A stretch of DNA of 64,000 nucleotides from NCBI RefSeq assembly GCF_002266465.3, contig NZ_CP029427.2, forward strand, positions 1,056,501 to 1,120,500, given 5' to 3'. The notes beneath the pieces were generated by a model. The model saw only the letters and a list, made by a program, of their open reading frames with translations. It had not been told where the DNA came from and searched no databases. Shown one piece after another: positions 56,006 through 64,000 of this stretch. Source of the DNA: Bradyrhizobium symbiodeficiens. Its GTDB lineage: Bacteria > Pseudomonadota > Alphaproteobacteria > Rhizobiales > Xanthobacteraceae. The position numbers and the translations under genes are program-made. Positions within the stretch are counted from its first letter, which is position 1. Each line of letters opens with the position of its first letter.

Positions 56006-57169
56006 TTAAGCTCCCACCTTGCGGCCGATCTTCGTCAGCGCATCCACCCAGACCGAGAAGCCGACCGCGGGGATCGGCTCAGCCGATCCGAGCTGGGTCA
56101 TCAGGCCGTCATAGCGGCCGCCGGCGACCAGTGGCTCGGCGCCGTTGCCGCGGTGATGCAGCTCGAATTCGAAGCCGGTATAATAGTCGAGACCGCGCCC
56201 GAACGCGGTCGAGAAGCGAGTCTGCTTCACGTCGATGCCGCGCGCCGCCATGAAGCCGACCCGGCTCTCGAACTGGTCGATCGCAGCCGTGAGGTCGAGC
56301 CTGGCGTCGGCCGTGAGCGCGCGCAGCTCGGCGATGGAATCGTCGGGATTGCCTGCAATCGTCAGGAAGCGCTTGAGCACGGTAATCGCCTCGCGCGGCA
56401 GCGCGCCGCCCTTCAGCGTCGATTGCTCGAGGAAGCGATCGGCGATCTCGGCGGTGGTGCGTCCTCCGACATTGGTGGTGCCGGCGATCGACATCAGGTC
56501 GGTGACGAAAGCGAGCGCGGCCTTGCGGTCGGAGCCGGCGAGCGCGGCCAGCACGCCCTCATATTCGCTGGGGCTCGCGGTGGTCGCAGCCGCCAGCTTC
56601 TCGAGATCCTGCTCCAGGCTGATCTTGCGGTTGAAATCCTTGACCAGGCGGCGGCGCCAGACCGGATAGAGGTTCAGCGCATCAAGCAGCGCGTTGAACA
56701 GCCCCACGTCGCCGGTGCGGATCTCGACGTCGTGGACACCGAAGGCCGCGGTCGCTTCGAGCCCGAGCGCCAACGTCTCGGCGTCGGCCGCGGCGCGGTC
56801 CTGGCGGCCGAACGATTCGATGCCCGCCTGCAGGAATTCGCTGGTCTGGCCGCTGCGGTAGCGGAACACCGGGCCGAGATAGCTGAACCCGGCCGGCTGG
56901 CCGGCACGACCGGAGCTCAGGTAGTCGCGCGCCACCGGAATGGTCAGATCCGGGCGCAGGCAGAGCTCCTCGCCCGTGAGGTCCGTCGTCAGGTACAGGC
57001 TCTTGCGGATGTCCTCGCCGGAGAGGTCCAGGAACGGCTCGGCCGGCTGCAGGATCGCGGGTTCGGCCCTGACATAACCGGCCTGCGCGAACGACAGCAG
57101 CAGCGTATCCGGCCAGGCGGCGGAGCCGGCAGCATTTGAGGTGGCAGTCGCGGTCATAACTGGGTCCAT
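56006..57169 (-). CDS. hisZ: ATP phosphoribosyltransferase regulatory subunit HisZ
   Basis: 387 residues. HisRS-like catalytic-core fold without anticodon domain: LRPDLTIPVARDYLSS, FSYLGPVFRYR, GRGLDYYTGFEFELHH and VAGGRYDGLMTQLG. HisZ activates and confers His feedback on HisG. Located directly upstream of hisG, likely co-transcribed. Start at ATG 57169 or 57157. Confidence 0.93.
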   Translation of the reverse strand: MDPVMTATATSNAAGSAAWPDTLLLSFAQAGYVRAEPAILQPAEPFLDLSGEDIRKSLYLTTDLTGEELCLRPDLTIPVARDYLSSGRAGQPAGFSYLGPVFRYRSGQTSEFLQAGIESFGRQDRAAADAETLALGLEATAAFGVHDVEIRTGDVGLFNALLDALNLYPVWRRRLVKDFNRKISLEQDLEKLAAATTASPSEYEGVLAALAGSDRKAALAFVTDLMSIAGTTNVGGRTTAEIADRFLEQSTLKGGALPREAITVLKRFLTIAGNPDDSIAELRALTADARLDLTAAIDQFESRVGFMAARGIDVKQTRFSTAFGRGLDYYTGFEFELHHRGNGAEPLVAGGRYDGLMTQLGSAEPIPAVGFSVWVDALTKIGRKVGA

Positions 57170-57397
57170 CGTCCCGGCGGAACCGGGCAGGGCAAGGGGG
57201 AGGCAAGGGGAGGCAAGCGAATTGCGCTGCCCTTAGCATGGCCCGAAAGCGGTTTCGACCTCCAAAGGATCAATCGCTTAACGAGTTTGAAGCGGGCCTC
57301 GCCCGCCGGTCAGCGGCTGAAAACGGAGATTCGCCGTCGCGCCGAACAGGGTAATAAATACCTCATTGCGCCAATGCTTGGGACGGGCTGGACGGTC

Positions 57398-57610
57398 TCA
57401 TTCGGCCGGGCCCGGGGGCGTCTCCAACTGGCTCGACGGATGATGCGCCGGCACGGCTGCTCCAGTCGCAGCGGGCCCGACTTCTTCCACGAGTTGCTCC
57501 GCCAGTTCGAGTATCCTCCGCCTTCGACCGGGGTCCCTGAGGCGGAGAAACGCTCTGATGAGCCGCAGCTCTTCGCATCCCCTCGCGTCCCGCACGACAT
57601 CATCGTTCAT
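57398..57610 (-). CDS. Small protein resembling an XRE-regulator C-terminal tail
   Basis: 70 residues from ATG 57610 with GGAAGG upstream. MNDDVVRDARGCEELRLIRA then FLRLRDPGRRRRILELAEQL, a helix pattern like the C-terminus of many rhizobial XRE regulators (EL..AFxRIxDPxLRRRVLxLxExL). No DNA-binding HTH precedes it. It may be a stand-alone oligomerisation domain or remnant. Divergent from the HTH gene at 57837. Confidence 0.55.
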   Translation of the reverse strand: MNDDVVRDARGCEELRLIRAFLRLRDPGRRRRILELAEQLVEEVGPAATGAAVPAHHPSSQLETPPGPAE

Positions 57611-57836
57611 CGCCACGCCTTCCATCGCCCGCCACCTCGATACCGTCCGTCATCGAGTAGTCGAATCCGCGATCGTGCGACAAAGTGCTGTCGGCCAGCG
57701 CTTCCGCTGCATGTCGAGGTCCAACCTTCATGGTGCTGCGCGAACGCGTCGGCGAGCGATTTCGATGCGGCCGAGGCCGGGCTTCACAATGAGAAATTGA
57801 GGACTGCTGGCAAGTCGTCGCATACTCATTTTGGGT

Positions 57837-58403
57837 ATGGCGGACGATCCGTTCGCACTATTCGTCGTTTACAAGATGAATGTTGGATTCCGATTCATGC
57901 GCAATGCTTCAGATATCATCCGCACGGTCTCGCGACACACGCTGGCCTATATGCTGTTTTCGATAAGTGAGATGTTTCGGCACTACGATGAATTCGATCC
58001 TCTGGACCTTCTGATCGTTCATGCGGTCCTGAACGCGAATGTCATCAATGTGATGAACGATCCGGTGTTGGACGAGCGGTTCTCCAGCATTCATGACGTC
58101 GAGCCGGATGTGATCAAGCAAGGGGTCTCTCGTGCGGCACTGTCTCGCTTCCTCAGCCTGCCGCTCGAGACGGTTCGCCGTCGCGTCACCGGGCTGAAGA
58201 GGCGGAAGATTCTCGAAGAGACCGAAGCAGGACTCATCGTGACCGAGCAGAACGCATTCAGGTTTGGAAACAACCATGAACTGCAGAAGACCAACATGTT
58301 ACTGCTGACGAAGCTGCTTCGCGATCTCAAGCGCGCCGGCATCAACGGGCCGGACGATCTGCGCGCGTCCAGGGGAGCCCCGTCTGCAAGGAAGGCAAAG
58401 TAA
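57837..58403 (+). CDS. Winged-helix HTH protein, unassigned
   Basis: About 188 residues from ATG 57837; start uncertain (57882 and 57897 also possible). The central part is helical (LAYMLFSISEMFRHYDEFDPLDLLIVHAVLNANVINV), followed by a winged HTH (SRAALSRFLSLPLETVRRRVTGLKRRKILEETEAGLIV). It is 10 bp upstream of an AraC-type gene on the same strand, so both are probably co-transcribed. Lower GC than neighbours near the start. I recognise no family. Confidence 0.75.
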   Translation: MADDPFALFVVYKMNVGFRFMRNASDIIRTVSRHTLAYMLFSISEMFRHYDEFDPLDLLIVHAVLNANVINVMNDPVLDERFSSIHDVEPDVIKQGVSRAALSRFLSLPLETVRRRVTGLKRRKILEETEAGLIVTEQNAFRFGNNHELQKTNMLLLTKLLRDLKRAGINGPDDLRASRGAPSARKAK

Positions 58404-58413
58404 TCGGCACGAC

Positions 58414-59424
58414 ATGGATCAGGGCCATTTCGAGACTGCGCGCGACGGAGCGCAAACGGCGGCGGCGGACCGCTTGATGTCCTTCCAGGGGCTCAAGCCA
58501 TCCTCGGCCCTCGAACTCCGGGCGTATGACATCGACCATTTCAGCGAGACCGAGAGATATGCCGGCGCATCCAGCATGCCGCTGGCGGTCGGAGCCACAG
58601 CCATCATGCGCGCCCGGCTCAGCCTGCCGGCCCTGACCCTGTCTCTGGTGAAGACTCTTCCGCGGATCGTCCGAGGCTATCAACTGACGAATGCCATCGC
58701 TGTCGCGGTGCCGATGGATCACGTCACCTCGGCCCGCATCAACGGGCAATCAATCGGTCGTTCGATCGTCATTCTGAAAGGCAATTCCGATTGCCTGGTC
58801 CATGAGCCGGAGGGCCGGCTGATAGCCGTCGTGTATTTCACCCCGCCGCGGCGCGAACCCTGGGCGCAACTGGATGATGGCTACCATTTGGTGAACCCCA
58901 CATCGGACGCGCTTACCTCATTGCGCCGTCTGGTCTCCGTCACGCTGGAAACCGCAGCGCATGATCCGGACTTCCTGAGGGAGCCGATATCGTTGAGCGT
59001 CGTCGAGCAATCGTTGCTCAGCACGATGGAAACTGCGCTGACCACCAGCGCGAAAGGCGGACCCGCGTCGTCCGCGATGGACGGCTATCGCCGGATCGTC
59101 GCAGACATGGAACGCCTCATCCAGCAGGATCTGACGATCTCGCACAAGACGCCTGAGCTCGCAGAGCAGGTGGGGGTGTCCGTCCGCACGCTCCAGAGCG
59201 CGACACAGGCCATTTGCGGCATCAGCCCACATCGCTATGACCGGATTCTGCGGCTCTGGTCGGTGCGCAAGCAGCTGCGCATCGGCGTGGGACGGCGCAG
59301 CGTGAAGGCCTGCGCGATTGCGCACGGTTTCTGGCATCTGGGCGAGTTCGCGGCGAGTTACAAGGCGGCGTTCGGTGAACTGCCGTCTGAGACCTTGCAC
59401 CGGGCGATGCGGGAAACGATCTAG
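58414..59424 (+). CDS. AraC family transcriptional regulator
   Basis: 336 residues. A sensory N-terminal domain (about 30-190) of the AraC-binding-like type is followed by the C-terminal AraC HTH pair (about 230-330): TPELAEQVGVSVRTLQSATQAICGISPHRYDRILRLWSVR and KACAIAHGFWHLGEFAASYKAAFGELPSETL. Co-transcribed with the upstream winged-helix gene. Effector unknown. Its stop codon overlaps that of convergent rsmE by 4 bp. Confidence 0.92.
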   Translation: MDQGHFETARDGAQTAAADRLMSFQGLKPSSALELRAYDIDHFSETERYAGASSMPLAVGATAIMRARLSLPALTLSLVKTLPRIVRGYQLTNAIAVAVPMDHVTSARINGQSIGRSIVILKGNSDCLVHEPEGRLIAVVYFTPPRREPWAQLDDGYHLVNPTSDALTSLRRLVSVTLETAAHDPDFLREPISLSVVEQSLLSTMETALTTSAKGGPASSAMDGYRRIVADMERLIQQDLTISHKTPELAEQVGVSVRTLQSATQAICGISPHRYDRILRLWSVRKQLRIGVGRRSVKACAIAHGFWHLGEFAASYKAAFGELPSETLHRAMRETI

Positions 59425-60176
59425 CCGTTTCCGCTGCCCCAGTCGCCCAATACGGCCTGCACCAGAGCCAGCGCCGCCACCGCGGCGGTGTCGGCCCGCA
59501 TGATCCGGGGACCCAGGGCCAGCCGCAGGATTTTCGGCTGCCGCAGCAGCAGCGCCCGCTCTTCCTCGGCAAAGCCGCCTTCGGGGCCGATCAGTACGTC
59601 GATACCTTGTCCGGCCTCACGGGCGTTCTGCAGGCTCTGAACGGGGTTTCGCACCTCCGCCGCCTCGTCGCAGAAGATCAGCAGGCGATCGGCGGGCCGC
59701 TGACCGAGATACCGCTCCAGCGGCATTGGCTCGGCGACCGTGGCGATGCTCAGAATGCCGCATTGCTCGGCCGCCTCGACGACATTGGCGCGCATCCGCT
59801 CGGTGTTGACCCGGGAGGCCTGGGTGAACCGGGTCAGGACCGGGTGCAGGGCGGCGGCGCCCATCTCGATGGCCTTCTGGATCATGTAGTCGAGCCGGGC
59901 ATGCTTGAGCGGGGCGAAAACGTAGGCGACGTCAGGCAGCCTGTCCTGGGGCCGGGTCTGCTGAAGGATCACGAGGCCGTCCGGCCGCTTGCGACCTTCG
60001 ATGGCGGCCTGCCACTCGCCGTCCCGGCCGTTAAAGGCCAAAACCTCGGCTCCGGCGGCAAGTCGCAGCACATTGCCGAGATAATTGCTCTGGTCGCGGT
60101 CGAGCGGGATCCTGGCGTCCTGGGCAAGAGGAGCGTCGACGAACAGGCGGGGGCCGCGAAAATCGTGGGAGGGCAT
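59421..60176 (-). CDS. rsmE: 16S rRNA (uracil(1498)-N3)-methyltransferase RsmE
   Basis: 251 residues. SPOUT-class fold: N-terminal PUA-like part with RLAAGAEVLAFNGRDGEWQAAI, then the C-terminal knot with DVLIGPEGGFAEEE and LRLALGPRIMRADTAAVAALALVQ, the SAM-binding GPEGG and the LGxRILRxETAA-like blocks. Methylates U1498 of 16S rRNA. Divergent from the secreted-protein/ubiA pair. Confidence 0.95.
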   Translation of the reverse strand: MPSHDFRGPRLFVDAPLAQDARIPLDRDQSNYLGNVLRLAAGAEVLAFNGRDGEWQAAIEGRKRPDGLVILQQTRPQDRLPDVAYVFAPLKHARLDYMIQKAIEMGAAALHPVLTRFTQASRVNTERMRANVVEAAEQCGILSIATVAEPMPLERYLGQRPADRLLIFCDEAAEVRNPVQSLQNAREAGQGIDVLIGPEGGFAEEERALLLRQPKILRLALGPRIMRADTAAVAALALVQAVLGDWGSGNG

Positions 60177-60386
60177 CGTTCAGGGGTCCGATTTGCGGCC
60201 GTTCTTAACCGAAAGCAGCCATTCCGGGGGTAAATATTGCCGAAATGGTGCGTCCCCGCGCCGCGCTCTTGCCCTATTCAACGGGTTGTTAAGCGTCGGC
60301 GGGAATCGTAAAAACGCGAACACGCTGGTTGCGCTTCAATTGGGAAGGCGCCGAACCCCGTAGCTCCTGCCGGAGAGACTATCTTG

Positions 60387-61049
60387 ATGATCCGTCATTT
60401 GATGGTTCCGATCACTGCCGCCATGGTCACCCTGAGCGCCGCGGGCGCCTCTGCGCAAAGCGCCTTCCCGGCGCCGCTACCGAACCAGGCTGCTACCAGT
60501 TCCGCGTTTCCCCCGGTGAACGGCTCGGCGCCGATCGCTTCGGTCGGCACGGCGCCGCAATCGTCCTTTCCCGTGAACGGCGCCGCGCCCATCGGCGGCG
60601 CTGGCGCGTTCAGCGCGGCCCCGCCGACCCAGGGCGGCCCCGGCGAGGACTGCATGAAGGCTTTCATCCCCCTGCGCGAGGAAGCCGAGAAACGCGGCAA
60701 GCTGATCAAGGCCGCGAGCGACCGTCACGCGCCCCCGGACGAGGCCTGCAAGCTGATCCGCAATTTCAGCCAGGCCGAGACCAAGATGATCAAGTATATC
60801 GAGACCCACGCCGCCAAATGCGGAATTCCGCAGCAGATCGGCGACCAGATGAAGTCCGGTCACAAGAACACAGAGGCCATGGCGACGAAGGTCTGCAACG
60901 TCGCTCAGCAGATGCAGAACCAGCCACGCGGCCCGGCGGGCCCGTCGCTGAGCGAGGTGCTGGGTTCGGGCTCGGCGCCTGAGGCCAATGCCGGCAAGAA
61001 GGGCGGCAGCACCTTCGACACGCTCAACGGCAACGTCCTGACCCGATGA
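60387..61049 (+). CDS. Secreted hypothetical protein upstream of ubiA
   Basis: 220 residues from ATG 60387 (TTG 60384 is adjacent). Signal peptide about 1-24 (ending ASA). Ser/Pro/Ala-rich linker to about residue 85, then a helical domain with four Cys (GEDCMKAFIPLREEAEKRGKLIKAASDRHAPPDEACKLIRNF, HAAKCGIP, ATKVCNVAQQM). Overlaps ubiA by ATGA (61046-61049), implying coupled translation. Function unknown; the Cys-helix pattern suggests disulfide-bonded bundle. Confidence 0.85.
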   Translation: MIRHLMVPITAAMVTLSAAGASAQSAFPAPLPNQAATSSAFPPVNGSAPIASVGTAPQSSFPVNGAAPIGGAGAFSAAPPTQGGPGEDCMKAFIPLREEAEKRGKLIKAASDRHAPPDEACKLIRNFSQAETKMIKYIETHAAKCGIPQQIGDQMKSGHKNTEAMATKVCNVAQQMQNQPRGPAGPSLSEVLGSGSAPEANAGKKGGSTFDTLNGNVLTR

Positions 61050-61978
61050 GCGATACATCCGCCCGCGTTGCCGATTCCACCGGCAACTGGGTCGATACGC
61101 GCGCGCCGCAATGGGCGCGGCCCTATTTGCGATTGTCCCGCTTCGATCGTCCGATCGGCTCCTGGCTGCTGTTGATGCCGTGCTGGTGGTCGGCGGCGCT
61201 CGCGAGCGGCATGGCGCATGACGTCCGCGGACTGCCGCTCACCATCGTGCTGTTCTTCATCGGTGCCTTCGTGATGCGCGGGGCGGGCTGCGCCTGGAAC
61301 GACATCACCGACCGTGACCTCGACGCCAAGGTCGAGCGCACCCGCTCGCGGCCGTTGCCCTCGGGACAGGTGAGCACGAAGCAGGCGCTGGCCTTCATGA
61401 TCGCGCTGGCCGTGACCGGTCTCGTCGTATTGCTGCAATTCAACCGCTTCGCGGTCCTGACCGGCATCGCCTCGCTCCTGATCGTCGCGATCTATCCCTT
61501 CATGAAGCGGATCACCTGGTGGCCGCAGATCGTGCTCGGCCTTGCCTTCTCCTGGGGCGCCCTGATGGGATTTGCCGTCACCTTCGGGCGCATCGACGTC
61601 ACCGCGATGGTGCTCTATGCCGGCGCGATTTCATGGGTGATCGGCTATGACACGATCTACGCGCATCAGGACGCCGAGGACGACGCGCTGATCGGCATCA
61701 AGTCCACGGCGCGCCTGTTCGGCGCGCATACGCACCAGGCGCTGATCCTGTTCTACGGGCTCGCTGTGATGTTGATCGGCGTCGCGCTGGCCTCCGCCGA
61801 TGCGCGCTGGCCGGCCTGGCTCGGGCTGGTCGCCTTCGCCGTGCACCTCGCATCGCAGATCGTGCGCTTGCGGATCGAGGATCCCGGGCTGTGTCTGCGC
61901 CTGTTCAAGTCGAACAGGGAAGCTGGCCTGTTGCTGTTTGCGGGATTGCTCGCCGACGCGGTGATGCGGGCGGCGTAG
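61046..61978 (+). CDS. ubiA: 4-hydroxybenzoate polyprenyltransferase UbiA
   Basis: 310 residues, a membrane protein with about eight or nine helices. First Asp-rich motif NDITDRDLDAKVERTRSRPL and second YDTIYAHQDAEDD are both intact. It prenylates 4-hydroxybenzoate in ubiquinone synthesis. Start overlaps the upstream secreted-protein gene by 4 bp. Confidence 0.96.
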   Translation: MSDTSARVADSTGNWVDTRAPQWARPYLRLSRFDRPIGSWLLLMPCWWSAALASGMAHDVRGLPLTIVLFFIGAFVMRGAGCAWNDITDRDLDAKVERTRSRPLPSGQVSTKQALAFMIALAVTGLVVLLQFNRFAVLTGIASLLIVAIYPFMKRITWWPQIVLGLAFSWGALMGFAVTFGRIDVTAMVLYAGAISWVIGYDTIYAHQDAEDDALIGIKSTARLFGAHTHQALILFYGLAVMLIGVALASADARWPAWLGLVAFAVHLASQIVRLRIEDPGLCLRLFKSNREAGLLLFAGLLADAVMRAA

Positions 61979-61983
61979 GTCTT

Positions 61984-62077
61984 GTAGGGTGGGCAAAGGC
62001 GCCCTTGCGCCGTGCCTACGTTCTCTCAATGATTGATAGGAAAGGTGGGCACGCTTGCGCTTTGCCCACCCTACGGC
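61984..62077. repeat. REP-like palindromic element, RAYT-associated family, paired copy
   Basis: GTAGGGTGGGCAAAGGCGCC..GCGCCGTGCC followed by GGTGGGCAC..TTTGCCCACCCTACGGC. Same unit as 664-756, with a small decay in the first half (GTGCCTACG instead of GTGCCCACC). Located between ubiA and the convergent DUF6101 gene. Confidence 0.85.
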
Positions 62078-62081
62078 ACCT

Positions 62082-62600
62082 TCAATTCCGCGCGATGATC
62101 TCGCGTTCTTCGCGATGAACCGACAATTCACGCGCCATCGCAACGCGGCGGCGCATCAGGAATTTCGGACGGCGGGCGCGGATCGCATTGGCACGGCGGC
62201 GGCGGGCGGCGGGCTTGCGCGCGCCTTCGTCGAGCTGCGGAAGCGCGAACAGCTCGCTCCAGATTGCCAAGGCCTCGACGAACTCGTCGGAGTTGGCGCC
62301 GACGAGCAGCGGAACGGAGAGCGAGGGATCGCGATGCACGAGGACGATGGCCTGCGCCTCGTCATTGCCGCGCAGCGCGACGCCGGTGAAATCGCTGACG
62401 CGGACGTTGATTGCCATCTGCATGCCGCGAACGGCACGGCGAAGCACGACACGTTCGCGATGAAGCTCGATCTGCCTCGTGTATCCGTCGGCGCGCGGAT
62501 CGTGCGCATCGAAGCGGACCGGAAGGGAAAGGGGGTCGAGCCGCAGAGAGCGGCTCGACCCGGCGGGAGCGATCCCGCATGTTGCTGTTTGACGCCTCAC
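62082..62600 (-). CDS. DUF6101-like protein
   Basis: 172 residues from GTG 62600, which has GGGGAGAA upstream. Core SRSLRLDPLSLPVRFDAHDPRADG and RQIELHRERVVLRRAVRGMQMAINV looks like the Rhizobiales DUF6101 family as I recall. The C-terminus is strongly basic (RRRRANAIRARRPKFLMRRR), so nucleic-acid or ribosome contact is possible. Function unknown. Confidence 0.75.
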   Translation of the reverse strand: MRRQTATCGIAPAGSSRSLRLDPLSLPVRFDAHDPRADGYTRQIELHRERVVLRRAVRGMQMAINVRVSDFTGVALRGNDEAQAIVLVHRDPSLSVPLLVGANSDEFVEALAIWSELFALPQLDEGARKPAARRRRANAIRARRPKFLMRRRVAMARELSVHREEREIIARN

Positions 62601-62865
62601 GGCTTTAGTTCTCCCCGCCGGGATTATGTTCCCGGTCGATGCGAGGACCTTAGCGCGCGGCTTTCCGAAACCGCTTAAAAAGGCTGGTTAACCCACCGTC
62701 ACCGTGGCTCATGATTGACAAGACCTTGGCGCGCATGATTGACGAGACGTTGCGTCAAAGGTGCGAATCTGAGCTTCTGGCGGGCTGAAAATGCTTGAAG
62801 TCCGCGCGATCAGGGCACATCTGTGGGTTCCGGTCCCGAACCCCCGCCCCAACAGGATTTCGTTC

Positions 62866-64000
62866 GTGAACTCTTCACCATCCGCAAGCTCGACGCTTTC
62901 GTCCAAGGATTCCTCCAAGGGGTCAAAGGCCAGCCGCGACCTGTTCGACCAGTCCGCTTTGTCGGATCTGGCGCAGCGGCTGGTGGAGGCGGCGAAGCGC
63001 GCCGGCGCGGATGCGGCCGACGCGGTCGCGGTGCGCGGCGTCTCGCAAGGCGTCGAGGTGCGCGATGGACGCGTCGAGGAATCCGAGCGCTCCGAGGGTG
63101 ACGACGTCGGCCTGCGCGTGCTGGTCGGCCAGCGCCAGGCGGTAGTTTCGACCAACGACGTCAGCGGCGATGCCGTGACCAAGCTTGCCGAACGCGCGGT
63201 CGCGATGGCGCGCGTCGCGCCCGACGACAAATATGTCGGCCTCGCGGACCCATCGCTGCTCGCGCGCGACTTCCCGGATCTCGATCTGCTCGATCCCGAT
63301 GTGCCCGCCACCAGCGAGCTCGAGCGCCGCGCGCTCGAAGCCGAAGCTGCGGCCCTCGCCGTGAAGGGCGTCACCAAATCCGGCGGCGCCTCGGCGTCCG
63401 CGGGCATGGGCGGGATGGTGCTGGTCACCTCGACCGGCTTCCACGGTTCTTACCTGCGCTCCAGCCAGGGCATCTCCGCCACCGCCATCTCGGGCGAAGG
63501 CACCGGCATGGAGCGCGATTACGACTTCACCTCGGCGCCGCATGGCGCCGACCTGTTGTCGCCTGACATCGTCGGCCGTTCCGCCGGCGAGCGCACCGTG
63601 GCGCGCTCCAATCCGCGCAAGGTCGAGACCTGCAAGGTGCCCGTCGTGTTCGATCCGCGCGTCGCCGGCTCCCTGGTCGGTCACGTCGTCGGCGCCATCA
63701 ACGGCGCCTCGATCGCGCGCAAGACCAGCTTCCTCAAGGACAAGCTCGGCCAGCAGCTGTTTGCGAAGAACATCCGCATCATCGACGATCCCCTGCGGAA
63801 GCGCGGCCTGCGCTCACAAACGTTCGACGCCGAGGGCGTGGCTGTGAAGAAGATCGCGCTGATCGACGAGGGCGTGCTGACGACCTGGCTGCTCGACTGC
63901 GCCACCGCGCGCGAACTCGGCCTCACCACCACCGGCCATGCCCATCGTGGCGTCTCGTCGTCGCCCTCGCCAGGGCCCTACAATCTGCATCTCGAGCCCG
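62866..64000 (+). CDS. pmbA: TldD/PmbA family metalloprotease-like protein (partial)
   Basis: About 378 codons are visible from GTG 62866; the gene continues past the window. A Ser/Lys-rich N-terminal tail precedes VEAAKRAGADAADAVAVRGVSQGVEVRDGRVEESERSEGDDVGLRVLVG, the PmbA/TldE opening. Later blocks are GISATAISGEGTGMERDYDF, KVPVVFDPRVAGSLVGHVVGAINGASIARKTSFLKDKLG and LRSQTFDAEGVAVKKIALIDEGVLTTWLLD. PmbA (TldE) pairs with TldD to process peptides such as CcdA or microcins. ATG 62791 is a longer in-frame alternative. Confidence 0.93.
   Translation, partial: MNSSPSASSTLSSKDSSKGSKASRDLFDQSALSDLAQRLVEAAKRAGADAADAVAVRGVSQGVEVRDGRVEESERSEGDDVGLRVLVGQRQAVVSTNDVSGDAVTKLAERAVAMARVAPDDKYVGLADPSLLARDFPDLDLLDPDVPATSELERRALEAEAAALAVKGVTKSGGASASAGMGGMVLVTSTGFHGSYLRSSQGISATAISGEGTGMERDYDFTSAPHGADLLSPDIVGRSAGERTVARSNPRKVETCKVPVVFDPRVAGSLVGHVVGAINGASIARKTSFLKDKLGQQLFAKNIRIIDDPLRKRGLRSQTFDAEGVAVKKIALIDEGVLTTWLLDCATARELGLTTTGHAHRGVSSSPSPGPYNLHLEP

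Noticed and set aside
57287..57970. 227-codon plus-strand frame overlapping the small minus-strand protein and the winged-helix gene
   Set aside because: No ribosome site; Arg/Pro/Ser-rich shadow product.

Overview
The window reads as chromosomal DNA of a Bradyrhizobium-like alphaproteobacterium (Nitrobacteraceae). The reasons are uniformly high GC, gene content (CycA-like cytochrome c, CheZ, HisZ, DUF2076 and DUF6101 proteins, a groESL operon with CIRCE, a BacA/SbmA-like ABC transporter) and several families of intergenic palindromes that I recall as typical of this group. I see no rRNA, tRNA, CRISPR array, prophage or integrase. Family names come from motif recognition in translated frames, not from database searches.

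Layout. 0-4 kb: an Lrp/AsnC regulator divergent from a truncated gene, then a catabolic minus-strand operon (Ldh-type dehydrogenase, LLM flavin monooxygenase, fumarylacetoacetase-fold hydrolase). 4.2-8.4 kb: a 1390-residue c-di-GMP enzyme with five near-periodic GAF modules, GGDEF and EAL. 8.5-20.1 kb: an exopolysaccharide region with GalE, a WecG/TagA glycosyltransferase, a Wzz/ExoP-like chain-length protein with a degenerate P-loop, a methyltransferase, three more glycosyltransferases, an O-antigen-ligase/Wzy-like protein and a CelD/BcsL-type acetyltransferase. 20.2-23.5 kb: SDR-pirin-WrbA stress operon opposite a LysR gene. 23.5-24.1 kb: a REP-associated tyrosine transposase (RAYT) bracketed by its presumed REP palindromes. 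24.2-34.5 kb: small secreted proteins, an adenylate cyclase, a YbaK-type deacylase, a HAD dehalogenase, an HxlR/SDR divergent pair, an amidohydrolase, L36, a TPR protein, an alpha/beta hydrolase, a long structured non-coding repeat and a cytochrome c. 34.8-44.8 kb: glycolate oxidase glcDEF, a histone H1-like Lys/Ala-rich protein, a TorF-type porin, a BacA-like ABC transporter and an L-lactate/glycolate permease. 44.9-52.9 kb: secreted proteins, groESL under a clear promoter plus CIRCE, CheZ, an L,D-transpeptidase and a DUF2076 protein. 53-64 kb: a polyprenyl-phosphate glycosyltransferase overlapping a ChbG/NaxD-type deacetylase, hisZ-hisG, a small regulatory cluster ending in an AraC regulator, rsmE, ubiA, a DUF6101 protein and the start of pmbA/tldE.

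How parts fit together. GlcDEF and the LctP permease make a plausible 2-hydroxyacid uptake and oxidation set. The EPS genes lack a visible initiating sugar-phosphate transferase and a Wzx flippase, so the pathway must be completed elsewhere. The most noteworthy items are the structured non-coding repeat at 33.5-34.0 kb, the self-bracketed RAYT module and its dispersed palindromes, the GT2/deacetylase pair that resembles Francisella FlmF2/NaxD, the five-GAF c-di-GMP protein, and an 11-bp perfect inverted repeat with a 53-nt loop upstream of the L,D-transpeptidase.
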